DNA from: Ruegeria meonggei
Lineage (GTDB): Bacteria; Pseudomonadota; Alphaproteobacteria; Rhodobacterales; Rhodobacteraceae
Direction of reading: 5' to 3'
Length of the DNA: 64,000 nucleotides
Assembly: GCF_900172215.1 (NCBI RefSeq)
Contig: NZ_FWFP01000004.1
Coordinates: 248,001 to 312,000, forward strand
Positions within the stretch are counted from its first letter, which is position 1; each line of letters opens with the position of its first letter. Made by a program: the position numbers and the translations under genes. Below, piece by piece: positions 37,247 through 46,710 of this stretch. Under the pieces are notes generated by a model that made no database searches, was not told the DNA's origin, and saw only the letters and a program-made list of their open reading frames with translations.

Positions 37247-38226
37247 TGCCCGGCCTGAACTTCACTGGTGTCCACGGTCACTTTGCTACTGCCACCCACG
37301 CGTAGCGGTGCGTCCGTTGGGTCAAGCGCGACACGCACCGGGAAACGGCGCGTGACCTTGACCCAGTTGCCGCTGGCATTCTCGGACGGCAACAATGAGA
37401 ACGTATCCCCCGAGCCCCGGCCGATCGAAGCAACTTTGCCCGTAAGGGTCACACCGGGCAGCATGTCGATCTGTATACGAACCGGCTGTCCCGGGCGAAT
37501 ACGGGGCAACGAGGTTTCCTTGAAATTCGCATCTACCCACCAATCCGAGGATTCAACGATGGAAAACTGCGGTGCGTTTGCGGATACGGCAGACCCCGGT
37601 CGCAGGGTCAGGTTGGCGATCCAGCCATCTGCGGTGGCATACACTTTGGTCCAGTCTAGATTGGCCTTGTCAATTTCCAACTGTGCCTGTGCCGACAGAA
37701 CCTCGTCCTGCTTTGCCGCCACCCCGCTTTGCAAGGCCAGTAGACTGGACTGCGCGGTGGTCAGACGGGCCGAGGCCTCTGCGAATTCTGACGAAACCTG
37801 ATCCAACGATGCCTGAGCCAGATCACCATCCGAGAACAACGCCCGTGCACGTTCGAGGTTTTTCTTTGCCGTGTCATACGCAGACTGAGTGGATCCGACC
37901 ATCGCCTCTGCCGCCGTGATCTGCGTGGAAAAGGACTGAGCCTGTTGTATCGCGCTGTCCAGATTGGCCTTGGATTGATCAACCGCGGCCTTGAACTGCG
38001 TGTCATCAATGGTGAACAGCAGATCCCCTGCCTTAATCGGCTGATTGTCTGAAATCGGCACTGCGGCCACCTGCCCCGTGACCTGCGCGGCGACATAGAT
38101 AACATTCGCCCCAACATAGGCGTCTTTGGTGGATGGGTAACGCTCCTCATAGCGCCAATACAGAAACAGGCCAACGGCGATTGCGGCCAGCATTGCGGCA
38201 ACGGCTGCGGCTTTCATCGACTTCAT
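37243..38226 (-). CDS. emrA: EmrA-type membrane-fusion adaptor of the efflux pump
   Basis: 327 residues from ATG 38226 with GAGG about 8 bases upstream; the frame is open to 38310 inside cyoD. One membrane helix at about 5-25, the lipoyl half VAAQVTGQVAAVPISDNQPIKAGDLLFTIDD, a coiled coil at 70-185 and the second half WTKVYATADGWIANLTLRPGSAV are present. It links the EmrB permease to a TolC-type outer-membrane channel. It lies 35 bases after cyoD on the same strand, so the two sets are probably co-transcribed. Confidence 0.9.
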   Translation of the reverse strand: MKSMKAAAVAAMLAAIAVGLFLYWRYEERYPSTKDAYVGANVIYVAAQVTGQVAAVPISDNQPIKAGDLLFTIDDTQFKAAVDQSKANLDSAIQQAQSFSTQITAAEAMVGSTQSAYDTAKKNLERARALFSDGDLAQASLDQVSSEFAEASARLTTAQSSLLALQSGVAAKQDEVLSAQAQLEIDKANLDWTKVYATADGWIANLTLRPGSAVSANAPQFSIVESSDWWVDANFKETSLPRIRPGQPVRIQIDMLPGVTLTGKVASIGRGSGDTFSLLPSENASGNWVKVTRRFPVRVALDPTDAPLRVGGSSKVTVDTSEVQAGQ

Positions 38227-38261
38227 GGGTTGGGCCTCATTCGGGTTGCTGGGATCGACGC

Positions 38262-38588
38262 TTACATTGGATAGGTGTGCATACGCACCGCCAGATTCCC
38301 CATGATCCACACGGTTCCAAGGATAATGATCAGCAGGACAAGAGTAGAAAACAGAACCAGATCCAGGTCTTCACGGCTGCTGCGGCGCCGGTCGATATGC
38401 AGAAAATAGACCAGCTGCACAATCAATTGGGCCAACCCCAACAGGCTGATTGCCAAATAAACGCCCTTGGTTTCGATCCCATAGGTATAGGCGATCAGGA
38501 ACACTGCCAGCGTCAGCAAAAGTGACCCGCCATAGCCGATCACATAACGGCGGCGCTCGCGACGATGCATCTCGCTGCGCTTATCCAT
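38262..38588 (-). CDS. cyoD: Cytochrome bo3 ubiquinol oxidase subunit IV
   Basis: 108 residues with three membrane helices and the family stretches GYGGSLLLTLAVFLIAY, GLAQLIVQLVYFLHID and VLLIIILGTVWIMGNL. Overlaps the end of cyoC by 8 bases. Subunit IV helps assembly of the copper site in subunit I. Confidence 0.93.
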   Translation of the reverse strand: MDKRSEMHRRERRRYVIGYGGSLLLTLAVFLIAYTYGIETKGVYLAISLLGLAQLIVQLVYFLHIDRRRSSREDLDLVLFSTLVLLIIILGTVWIMGNLAVRMHTYPM

Positions 38589-39213
38589 AGGTCAGGCCTC
38601 CGAAATAAACGATGGTGATGATACCGATCCAAATCAAATCGAGGAAATGCCAGAACAAGGCCAGCCGCACCACGCGGGACATCAACAGGTCAGTTAGGCC
38701 AAACACGCGCAGTTGAATGCCCAGCACGATCAGCCATAGACACCCGACAGAAACGTGCAGACCATGCAGCGGCACCAATCCGTAGAACGCAGACAGGAAC
38801 CCGCTGCGCTGGGGAATCCCGCCCTTTTCAGCCATGGCCATGAAATCGCGGATCTCAAGCACCAGAAAGCTGAGTCCCAATACCAGCGTGACCCCAAACC
38901 AAAGAACAATCCTGGAGCGCGGCAGGTTGTATTTAAGGGCCAACATCGCCAGCCCTACCGTCAGACTGCTGGTCAGCAGGATCATGGTTTGGGCAAATAC
39001 ACTCTTCAGGTCGAAAAGTTCGTGTGGCCCCGGCCCGCCCGCCTGCGCATCGATCATGGTGATGTAAATTGCAAACATCAGGCCGAAATAAACCAGATCG
39101 CTCATCAGAAAGACCCAGAAGCCGAAGGTAACCACTTCGGTGGCTTTGTGGGCACTTTCATGCCGCCGCCCAAGGTTAAGTCCCGGATAGCTATGCGAAG
39201 GCGCGCGTTTCAT
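38581..39213 (-). CDS. cyoC: Cytochrome bo3 ubiquinol oxidase subunit III
   Basis: 210 residues with five membrane helices, the bo3 subunit III form rather than the seven-helix aa3 form. Motifs include TFGFWVFLMSDLVYFGLMFAIY and GLVPLHGLHVSVGCLWLIVL. The ATG overlaps the cyoB stop by ATGA. Confidence 0.93.
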   Translation of the reverse strand: MKRAPSHSYPGLNLGRRHESAHKATEVVTFGFWVFLMSDLVYFGLMFAIYITMIDAQAGGPGPHELFDLKSVFAQTMILLTSSLTVGLAMLALKYNLPRSRIVLWFGVTLVLGLSFLVLEIRDFMAMAEKGGIPQRSGFLSAFYGLVPLHGLHVSVGCLWLIVLGIQLRVFGLTDLLMSRVVRLALFWHFLDLIWIGIITIVYFGGLTYG

Positions 39214-41300
39214 GTCACCACCTCTAGATCAGGTCGGGCAAGACCGAGGTTTTCCGGGGTGGTTTCGTCGTCGCGATCGACCGGCGTGGAGGTGTGAACC
39301 AGATCCAACCATGCCTCGTGCCGCTTGCGCACTTCTTCGGCCGAAATGATCTCTTCCGTGTCGCCTTTGAACGTCCACGCGATGAATGTCACAAGCATCA
39401 CAACTGTCATCAAAGCGGCAAGCCACCAGATCCACCAGACCAGTGCGAACATCCAGACACCACTGAAGACACACAGCATGAAGCCGATACCAGTATTGCG
39501 CGGCATCGCAATATCCTCATAGGCATCAGGCGTTGGATAGGCCTCGCCTCGCTCTTTCGCAGCGGCGAAATTGTCCCGGTCCGTAATCTGCGGAATGATG
39601 GCAAAGTTGTAGGGCGGCGGCGGTGCCGGGGTTGACCATTCCAAGGTTCGTGCATCCCAGGGATCGCCAACGGGTACGCGGGTGTTGGCGCGGTTGCGGA
39701 TACTGACCCACAATTGAACGATCACCGACAACAAAGCGGCCAGTATCACAAGCGCACCCAAAACCGCAACGATCATGTAGGGGTGAAAGCTTGGGTCCTC
39801 CCAGCTAAACGACCGGCGCGGCATCCCCATAAGCCCAACGAAGTAAAGCGGCAGGAAAGTCAGCATGAACCCAACCGTCCACAGGACAACCGTCACCCGG
39901 CCCCAAAACTCGTTCAGGCGAAAGCCAAAGGCCTTGGGAAACCAATAATTGTAGCCCGCCAGCAGGCCAAACAACACACCGGGTAACAGAACGTTGTGGA
40001 AATGCGCCACCAGGAACAGCGTGTTATGAACCTGATAGTCGACCGTAGGATTGGCCAGGATCACCCCGGACAACCCGCCGATGACAAACAACATCAAAAA
40101 AGACAGCCCGTAAAGCATGGGCACAGAAAACCGGATACGCCCCCGGAACATCGTTGCCATCCAGTCATAGACTTTCACGCCAGTCGGGATCGCGATCAGC
40201 ATCGTAGCTATGCCAAACACAGCGTTGATCAACGCACTTTGCCCCATAGTAAAGAAATGGTGCAGCCAGACGGTGAACGACATCACCGCAATCGACATTG
40301 TGGCGATCACCAGAGAATTATATCCATACAGCCGCTTGGCCGAGAATGTCGCGAAAACCTCTGAGTAAATACCATAGGCGGGCAGCACCAGCAGGTAGAC
40401 CTCGGGGTGACCGAACAGCCAAAACAGGTTGGCATAGTTCATCATGTTTCCACCCAGGTCATTCGTAAAGAAGTGGAAGTCCAAATATCTGTCCGCGGCC
40501 AGCATCAAAGCGGCGACACCCAGAGGCGGCATCGCAAAGACAATCAGGATCGAGCTGCAGATGATCGTCCAGCAATACATCGGCAGCCGCATGAATGTCA
40601 TCCCCGGTGCCCGCAGCTTATAAATCGTCACGGCAAAATTGATGCCGGTCAGCGTGGTGCCTATCCCTGAGACGACGATGGCCCAGATCCAGTAGTCCGG
40701 CCCTACTCCGGGGTTGAAGGCCGCGCCGGTATAAGGTGGGTACGCCGTCCAGCCACCGGTCGAGAACTTACCCACCACCAGTGACACCATCAGCATCATG
40801 CCCGCAGACACTGTCAGGCCCAAGCTGATTTGGTTCATCACTGGAAACGCCACATCGCGCGCACCGATCATCAGAGGGACCAGAAAATTCGCCACGCCAA
40901 ACACAAACGGCACGGCCACAAAGAAGATCATGATCGTCCCGTGCGTGCTGAACAGTTCGGCAAAATGTTCGGCTTCAAGAAAGCCGTCACCCGGCCCGGC
41001 CGCCTGTTGGGCGCGCATCACCACACCTTCCAACACGCCACGTGCGAGCATCACGATGGCAAAGACCACGTACATGATGCCGATCTTTTTGTGGTCCGCG
41101 CTGGTCAGCCAGTCGCGCCACAATGGCCCCCAAAGCCGGAACCATGTCAGAAGGCCCACAACGGCAACAACTCCGACGATCACGATTCCAGCGGCAGTAT
41201 TCGCCACGATTTCATTCGCGTTGGGTGTTTGGATCAGCCCGGCAAGGGGGAAGGCATCCCAGCTCAGACGGCCAAAGAAGCCGGATTCGGCAGATGTCAT
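39210..41300 (-). CDS. cyoB: Cytochrome bo3 ubiquinol oxidase subunit I
   Basis: 696 residues, slightly longer than E. coli CyoB. Heme-copper ligands and channel residues are present: FGHPEVYLLVLPAYG (CuB His with the cross-linked Tyr), WLHHFFTMG (two CuB His), LVAHFHNVLLPG (heme His pair) and PTGVKVYDW of the K channel. It reduces oxygen to water with quinol electrons and pumps protons. Overlaps cyoA by ATGA. Confidence 0.95.
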   Translation of the reverse strand: MTSAESGFFGRLSWDAFPLAGLIQTPNANEIVANTAAGIVIVGVVAVVGLLTWFRLWGPLWRDWLTSADHKKIGIMYVVFAIVMLARGVLEGVVMRAQQAAGPGDGFLEAEHFAELFSTHGTIMIFFVAVPFVFGVANFLVPLMIGARDVAFPVMNQISLGLTVSAGMMLMVSLVVGKFSTGGWTAYPPYTGAAFNPGVGPDYWIWAIVVSGIGTTLTGINFAVTIYKLRAPGMTFMRLPMYCWTIICSSILIVFAMPPLGVAALMLAADRYLDFHFFTNDLGGNMMNYANLFWLFGHPEVYLLVLPAYGIYSEVFATFSAKRLYGYNSLVIATMSIAVMSFTVWLHHFFTMGQSALINAVFGIATMLIAIPTGVKVYDWMATMFRGRIRFSVPMLYGLSFLMLFVIGGLSGVILANPTVDYQVHNTLFLVAHFHNVLLPGVLFGLLAGYNYWFPKAFGFRLNEFWGRVTVVLWTVGFMLTFLPLYFVGLMGMPRRSFSWEDPSFHPYMIVAVLGALVILAALLSVIVQLWVSIRNRANTRVPVGDPWDARTLEWSTPAPPPPYNFAIIPQITDRDNFAAAKERGEAYPTPDAYEDIAMPRNTGIGFMLCVFSGVWMFALVWWIWWLAALMTVVMLVTFIAWTFKGDTEEIISAEEVRKRHEAWLDLVHTSTPVDRDDETTPENLGLARPDLEVVT

Positions 41301-42259
41301 TGGGTGGCCTCCTGCCCAAATTCGGCTGTTCCCGGCTGTTGATCTGCCGGCAGCGGCTGCTCGCCGTGATACCGGTGCAGGATTAAGTGGAACAGATCAC
41401 CATCCTCCAGCGTGAAATACAGCGCTTTTTCCGGCATTTTTTCTGTTCCCAAGGCAGTCTGAACTTCATCCCGGTCCGTGCGCATGGCCAGTGTTTCATA
41501 GGTTGCAGCATCCAGCGGGATTCCGTTCGCGCGCACGGCCTCTACCCAGGCATTGAAATCCGTGGGTTGCATCGCCAGCGTTTCAAACTTTTGTTTGGTA
41601 AACCCACGGCCATTGTACTGTGTGTTTTCGCCCTGCATCGTCTCGGGCGTGTCTGCAACAATGTGCAGTTGAGTCGTCATTCCCGGCATGGCGTAAATCT
41701 GACCGGCCAGTGCCGGGATCATGAAAGATTGCATTACCGTGTCGGTGGTCAGCGTCATCGCCACTTGTTGTTTCACTGGAATACCCAGCTCTCCCACACT
41801 GGCGATGCCCAGATCGGGATAGATGAACAGCCATTTCCAATCCAACCCGACAACCTGCACGTTCAGCGCAGGCGTTTCACCAAATGCGGCGGTGTAGGGA
41901 TCAAGTCGGTAAGTCGCCTTCCACAGGTAAAACGAAAGGATCGCGACGATAATCACCGGCACGCCCCACATCACGAACTCTAACCGGGCTGAAAAATCCC
42001 ATTTTGGCTTGTAAGCGGCGGCGCCTCTCTTGCGCCGACGATAGCGCAATGCGATCAGCGGAACCAGAACAAGCACCGGAATCACGGCAAGCAGGATCAA
42101 AACGGTTGCCCGCAACAGATGCGTTTTCTGGATGGCCGCGATGGGTCCTTGAGGATCCATGAAACTGTTGCTGGCCCAGGCCATCTGCGCCGAAGTGGCG
42201 ATGATCGCACAGGCCGCTGGAACTGCCAGTAACTTTGCTGAGGTTTTGAGTGGGGCCAC
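41297..42259 (-). CDS. cyoA: Cytochrome bo3 ubiquinol oxidase subunit II
   Basis: 320 residues from GTG 42259 (AGAGGA upstream); a TTG at 42295 would add 12 residues. A signal-like first helix, two membrane helices and a periplasmic cupredoxin domain are present. DWKWLFIYPDLGIASV and VMQSFMIPALAGQIYAMPGM match quinol oxidase subunit II; the CuA cysteines and histidines of cytochrome c oxidases are absent, so the donor is ubiquinol. First gene of cyoABCD-emrAB, divergent from the lytic transglycosylase gene. Confidence 0.93.
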   Translation of the reverse strand: MAPLKTSAKLLAVPAACAIIATSAQMAWASNSFMDPQGPIAAIQKTHLLRATVLILLAVIPVLVLVPLIALRYRRRKRGAAAYKPKWDFSARLEFVMWGVPVIIVAILSFYLWKATYRLDPYTAAFGETPALNVQVVGLDWKWLFIYPDLGIASVGELGIPVKQQVAMTLTTDTVMQSFMIPALAGQIYAMPGMTTQLHIVADTPETMQGENTQYNGRGFTKQKFETLAMQPTDFNAWVEAVRANGIPLDAATYETLAMRTDRDEVQTALGTEKMPEKALYFTLEDGDLFHLILHRYHGEQPLPADQQPGTAEFGQEATQ

Positions 42260-42445
42260 GCCGGATTGTCCTCTTATCCCTTCGCCTCCGGCCAACTATC
42301 GGCAGAGTCACAGGATTTCACAAGGCTTTTTCCGAAACCCCCGATTGTCCGGCAAACAGTTCAAACAACCGATCACTTACGAACGCTCAAAAGGCAGAGG
42401 CCTTCCGGTTGACTTGAGCGTGAGGGCGGGTGAGACAGGTGACCA

Positions 42446-43681
42446 ATGCGCTGGATCATTCTTGCCCTTTGTACGTGGTGCCTGGCCACTGCTGCCTCTG
42501 CGCAGGATCGCGCAGCGGTTGAGCGGCAGTTTCAGACGTGGTTGCAAAACACGATCTGGCCCGCGGCCAAAGCCAAAGGTGTTTCACGCCGTACCATGCA
42601 GCAAGCCTTTGACGGTGTGACCTTGAATTGGAAACTGCCTGATCTGGTACCGCCAGGCACCGCGGCTCAGACTCCGAAGCGACAGAAACAGGCCGAATTT
42701 GGCTCACCTGGCAAATACTTCAATGCCAACTCAGTACAGGGCGCAACTTCAGTGGGCCGCCAGATGGCACGGCGCCATGCGGCTACCCTGGCCCGCGTCG
42801 AAGCCGAAACCGGGGTGCCAGGGCGCATCATCCTGGCCATCTGGGGACGCGAAAGCGGATATGGCCAAGTTCCCATACGCCACGACGCGTTTCAGGTACT
42901 GGGAACCAAAGGCTTCATGAGCACCCGCGCGAACTATTTCACCGAAGAGCTGATCGCGGCGCTGCAAATTGCCGAGGCGGGGCACGCCCCATCCGACAGT
43001 TTGAAAAGCAGTTGGGCCGGGGCGCTTGGGCAACCACAATTCATGCCGTCGAACTTTTTGGCCTATGCGGCAGATGGAAATGGGGATGGGAAGGCCGATA
43101 TCTGGACCTCGCCCGAGGATACGATCGCCTCTATCGGCACTTTTCTGGCCCAACATGGCTGGGTCGTCGGGCGCGATTGGGGGTTCGAAGTATCGGTGCC
43201 CAAATCCGTCTCCTGCGCGTTGGAGGGGCCGGACCAGGGCAGACCTATCCACGACTGGTCCGCAATGGGGATCACCCGCGTGTCGGGCAAGGCTTTTCCG
43301 AAACATGAGATGTCAGGCGAGGGGTATTTGATGATGCCCGCAGGCCGAAACGGGCCTGCCTTTGTGGTCACGCCAAATTTCTACGTTCTCAAGGACTACA
43401 ACAAAAGTGACCTCTATGCCCTGTTTGTGGGCCATGTCGGCGACCGCATCCAATACGGTGTTGGCGATTTCAACGGCCGGTGGGGTAATGTCGGCAACCT
43501 ATACCGATCCGACGTTGCGACCATGCAGCGCGCGCTGGAACAGCTGGGCCATGATGTCGGCGGCGCCGACGGGTTGCCCGGATACAAAACGCGTCGTTCA
43601 ATCGGACGCTGGCAACAGGCGTCCGGTCGCGCGCCTACCTGCTTTCCCGAGGTCGGCATGAAAAGCGCTCTGAAACCCTAG
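42446..43681 (+). CDS. Lytic murein transglycosylase (MltB/SLT_2 family)
   Basis: 411 residues. A signal peptide covers 1-19 (ending TAASAQ). The SLT_2 domain carries the catalytic Glu in IWGRESGYG, and supporting motifs SWAGALGQPQFMPSNFL and NGDGKADIWTSPEDTIASIG. A peptidoglycan-binding_1 domain is at about 335-395 (MQRALEQLGHDVGGADGLPGYKTRRSIGRWQ). No lipobox, so it is periplasmic and soluble, unlike MltB itself. It cleaves glycan strands to anhydro-muropeptides. Confidence 0.93.
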   Translation: MRWIILALCTWCLATAASAQDRAAVERQFQTWLQNTIWPAAKAKGVSRRTMQQAFDGVTLNWKLPDLVPPGTAAQTPKRQKQAEFGSPGKYFNANSVQGATSVGRQMARRHAATLARVEAETGVPGRIILAIWGRESGYGQVPIRHDAFQVLGTKGFMSTRANYFTEELIAALQIAEAGHAPSDSLKSSWAGALGQPQFMPSNFLAYAADGNGDGKADIWTSPEDTIASIGTFLAQHGWVVGRDWGFEVSVPKSVSCALEGPDQGRPIHDWSAMGITRVSGKAFPKHEMSGEGYLMMPAGRNGPAFVVTPNFYVLKDYNKSDLYALFVGHVGDRIQYGVGDFNGRWGNVGNLYRSDVATMQRALEQLGHDVGGADGLPGYKTRRSIGRWQQASGRAPTCFPEVGMKSALKP

Positions 43682-44081
43682 CGATTCGCGCTGAACTTTG
43701 CGGAAAACGCCAGATCAAACCCTCCATTCAAAAAAACCAATGCGGCACCCTTCACAAAAGTGTCAAGAAGACCCCAAGTTTCATTATTAAATTTCCGATA
43801 CTCCCCCGGTTTCGTTCACAATCCACCTCTAGTTGCTCAATTTGCAGGCAAAGGCTTTAACCCGTTTTCAAATAATGCCACCTTCACCGGCAGTGAAAGG
43901 CGACTTTTGCAAACACGTTCCCGACTGCAAACCGAAAGACTGCGACGCGGTGTTCATTGCGATCTGAAAAAGCAAAATCTGAACCAGTCCCGGTCTCTTT
44001 CAGGGTCGGACAAACATGGTGGCCAGCAGCCATCCTGACAGGATGCGCGTGCCGTGCCCCCAAAAATGGGAGTATAAAAAC
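43682..44081. other. 400-base intergenic region upstream of oppA
   Basis: No gene or RNA recognised. It is less GC-rich than its surroundings in the first half. Near its end CATCCTG-A-CAGGATG (44031-44045) is an inverted repeat that could be a regulator site, and GGGAG at 44069-44073 is the oppA ribosome site. The promoter of the opp operon must lie here. Confidence 0.45.
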
Positions 44082-45710
44082 ATGAACAAGTATATTCGGA
44101 CATCTTTGGCGGGGCTAATGACCTCGACCATGATCACCAGTGCTGCATTTGCGGCCGGAACCCATCCGGACACCGGCGAGGCGCTGGCGGATGACCAGAC
44201 CTTTATCTACCGTCTGTTGGATGAGCACAGTTCAGTCGATCCACAGGTTGTCGAAGACACGTATGGTGCCGAAATTGCGCGGGACCTGTTTGAAGGCCTG
44301 ATGAATCAGGACGAAGAGGGCAATCTGATCCCTGGCGTGGCCACTGGGTTCACCACCAACGACACCAAAGACGTTTATACCTTTACACTGCGCGACGAAG
44401 CCAAATGGTCTAACGGAGAACCGGTTACAGCAGGTGATTTTGTTTACGCCTGGAAACGTGCTGTCGATCCCGCCCTGTCGTCACCTTATGCGTGGTTTAT
44501 GGAACTGATGTCGATCGAGAACGCGTCTGAAATCATAGCTGGCGACAAGCCGATTGATGATCTGGGCGTTAAAGCCATTGACGACAAGACACTGGAAGTC
44601 ACGCTGACCGCGCCCCTGCCCTATTTCGCGCAGATGACAACACATTCCACCACTTTCCCTGCTCCGCAAAAGGTGATTGAGGAATTCGGCGACGCATGGA
44701 CCAAACCAGAAAACATCGTCTCGAACGGCGCCTATATCTGGACTGAACATTTGCCGCAGGAACGGTCTGTTCGTGAACGCAACGAGATGTACTGGGACAA
44801 TGAAAATACAATTCTCGACAAGGTTGTCGCCCTGGTCATCAACGACGAAAACGTCGCCCTGACCCGTTATCTTGCCGGCGAACTGGACCGCACCGAAGTG
44901 CCCGCGGGTCAGTTCCCACGTCTAAAGCAAGAGCACCCGGATGAGGCCATCAGCTTCCCGCGTCTGTGCAACTATTATTACACCTTTAACGTATCCGACA
45001 GCGGTCCCGAAGAATTCAAGGACCCCAAGGTGCGTCAAGCCCTGTCCCTGGCTGTTGACCGGGACATCATTACCCAAAAAGTAAAAGCAGGTGGCGAACC
45101 CCCAGCCTATACATTTGTTCCAGAAGCAACCGCTGGGTTCACCGTTCCCGCCGTTGAAATGGCGTCTATGGATCAGGCCGAGCGCGATGAGCTGGCCAAA
45201 GAACTGCTGGCCGAGGCCGGGTATGGCCCGGACAATCCGCTGAGCTTTGAGATGGTCTACAACACTGATGAGGCACATAAAAAGGTCGCAGTGGCGCTAA
45301 GCCAGATGTGGAAACAGAAGCTGGGCGTACAAGTCGAACTGGCCAACATGGAATGGAAAGTTTTCCTGGAAGAGCGGGGCAACCAGAACTTTGATCTGGC
45401 GCGCGGCGCATGGTGTGGCGACTATAACGAAGCATCCACCTTCCTGGATCTGCTGCAGTCGGACTCCGGCTATAACGACGGCAAGTACAACAACGCCCGC
45501 GTTGATGAACTGCTGGCAGAAGCCAAAACTTCTGACGATCCAGCCCCCCTTTACACCGAGGTCGAGCGCATCATCGCACAGGAAACCCCAGTTATTCCGA
45601 TCTACCACTATGCTGGCGTCTACATGATGGACAGCGATGTCGGGAACTGGCCGGTGAATAACGTCGAGCAGAACTGGTATTCGAGAAACCTCTACAAGCT
45701 CGCCGAATAA
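44082..45710 (+). CDS. oppA: Oligopeptide-binding protein of ABC importer
   Basis: 542 residues from ATG 44082. A signal peptide covers 1-25 (ITSAAFAAG). The body is a type II (family 5) solute-binding protein of the OppA/MppA group: YGAEIARDLFEGLMNQDEEG, WSNGEPVTAGDFVYAWKRAVDP, VSNGAYIWTEHLPQE, DPKVRQALSLAVDRD. It delivers oligopeptides, possibly murein peptides, to OppBC. Strong GGGAG ribosome site. A hairpin separates it from oppB, so it can be made in excess over the membrane parts. Confidence 0.92.
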   Translation: MNKYIRTSLAGLMTSTMITSAAFAAGTHPDTGEALADDQTFIYRLLDEHSSVDPQVVEDTYGAEIARDLFEGLMNQDEEGNLIPGVATGFTTNDTKDVYTFTLRDEAKWSNGEPVTAGDFVYAWKRAVDPALSSPYAWFMELMSIENASEIIAGDKPIDDLGVKAIDDKTLEVTLTAPLPYFAQMTTHSTTFPAPQKVIEEFGDAWTKPENIVSNGAYIWTEHLPQERSVRERNEMYWDNENTILDKVVALVINDENVALTRYLAGELDRTEVPAGQFPRLKQEHPDEAISFPRLCNYYYTFNVSDSGPEEFKDPKVRQALSLAVDRDIITQKVKAGGEPPAYTFVPEATAGFTVPAVEMASMDQAERDELAKELLAEAGYGPDNPLSFEMVYNTDEAHKKVAVALSQMWKQKLGVQVELANMEWKVFLEERGNQNFDLARGAWCGDYNEASTFLDLLQSDSGYNDGKYNNARVDELLAEAKTSDDPAPLYTEVERIIAQETPVIPIYHYAGVYMMDSDVGNWPVNNVEQNWYSRNLYKLAE

Positions 45711-45728
45711 TCATCCTTTGATCACGCA

Positions 45729-45754
45729 CTGCCCCGGAAGGTCTTCCGGGGCAG
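45729..45754 (+). promoter_or_regulatory. Intercistronic hairpin between oppA and oppB
   Basis: CTGCCCCGGAAG and CTTCCGGGGCAG form a perfect 12-bp inverted repeat with a 2-base centre, 19 bases after the oppA stop and 22 bases before oppB. There is no U-tract. It probably protects the oppA message or attenuates readthrough. Confidence 0.7.
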
Positions 45755-45776
45755 CGCCAATAAATGGGGGCATGGA

Positions 45777-46700
45777 ATGCTTGCCTATTGTATCCGGCGA
45801 TTGCTGATCGCCATTCCGACGATCCTGTTGCTGATCGTTGCCTGTTTCTTTCTGATGCACTTCGCGCCCGGCGGGCCATTCACCTCGGAACGGCCATTGC
45901 CACCGGCGGTACTGGCCAATATCGAGGCGCGGTACGGGCTAGACCAACCGCTGTGGAAGCAGCTGTGGGATTACCTGTACAACATCGTCGTGCATTTCGA
46001 TTTCGGCCCGTCCTTCAAGTTCAAGGACCGCGATGTGAATGACATCATCGCACAGGGTTTCCCAATCTCTCTGACCTATGGCTCGCTGTCGTTTCTGGTT
46101 GCGACCGCTGTGGGCGTCAGCCTGGGTATCGCGGCGGCGATCCGGCACAACAGCTGGATCGACTATTTCGCGGTCGGTCTGGGCATCGCGGCACAAGCCC
46201 TGCCGAACTTTATCATGGGCCCGATCCTGATCCTGACCTTTACCCTATGGCTGGGCTGGTTGCCCGGCGGTGGCTGGAACGGCGGGCAGTGGCAATACCT
46301 CATCATGCCGGTCATTGCGCTGGCGACGTCTTACATGGGGTCCATCGCGCGGATCACGCGATCGTCCATGCTTGAGGTTCTGAACTCGAACTTCATCCGC
46401 ACCGCGCGGGCCAAGGGTCTGCCGACCCGCACCGTGATCTGGAGACATGCGTTGAAACCCACGCTGCTGCCGGTTGTGTCCTATCTGGGACCGGTCTTTG
46501 TCTATGTGCTGACCGGTTCGGTTTTCGTCGACATCTACTTTTCGACCGGCGGTTTGGGGCAGGCTTATGTTGGCTCGGCCCTATCGCGAGACTATGCGGT
46601 GTTGCTGGGGGTCACGATCCTGTACGGCGCGCTAACGGTAATCGTGAACCTACTGACCGACCTGGCCTATGCCTGGTTCGATCCGAAAATCCGGTACTGA
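45777..46700 (+). CDS. oppB: Oligopeptide ABC transporter permease OppB
   Basis: 307 residues, six membrane helices. Starts MLAYCIRRLLIAIPTILLL as usual for OppB/DppB. It holds the inner-membrane coupling motif NSNFIRTARAKGLPTRTVIWRHALKP. GGGGG precedes the ATG. Forms the pore with OppC. Confidence 0.94.
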   Translation: MLAYCIRRLLIAIPTILLLIVACFFLMHFAPGGPFTSERPLPPAVLANIEARYGLDQPLWKQLWDYLYNIVVHFDFGPSFKFKDRDVNDIIAQGFPISLTYGSLSFLVATAVGVSLGIAAAIRHNSWIDYFAVGLGIAAQALPNFIMGPILILTFTLWLGWLPGGGWNGGQWQYLIMPVIALATSYMGSIARITRSSMLEVLNSNFIRTARAKGLPTRTVIWRHALKPTLLPVVSYLGPVFVYVLTGSVFVDIYFSTGGLGQAYVGSALSRDYAVLLGVTILYGALTVIVNLLTDLAYAWFDPKIRY

Positions 46701-46710
46701 GGGGCTGGCA

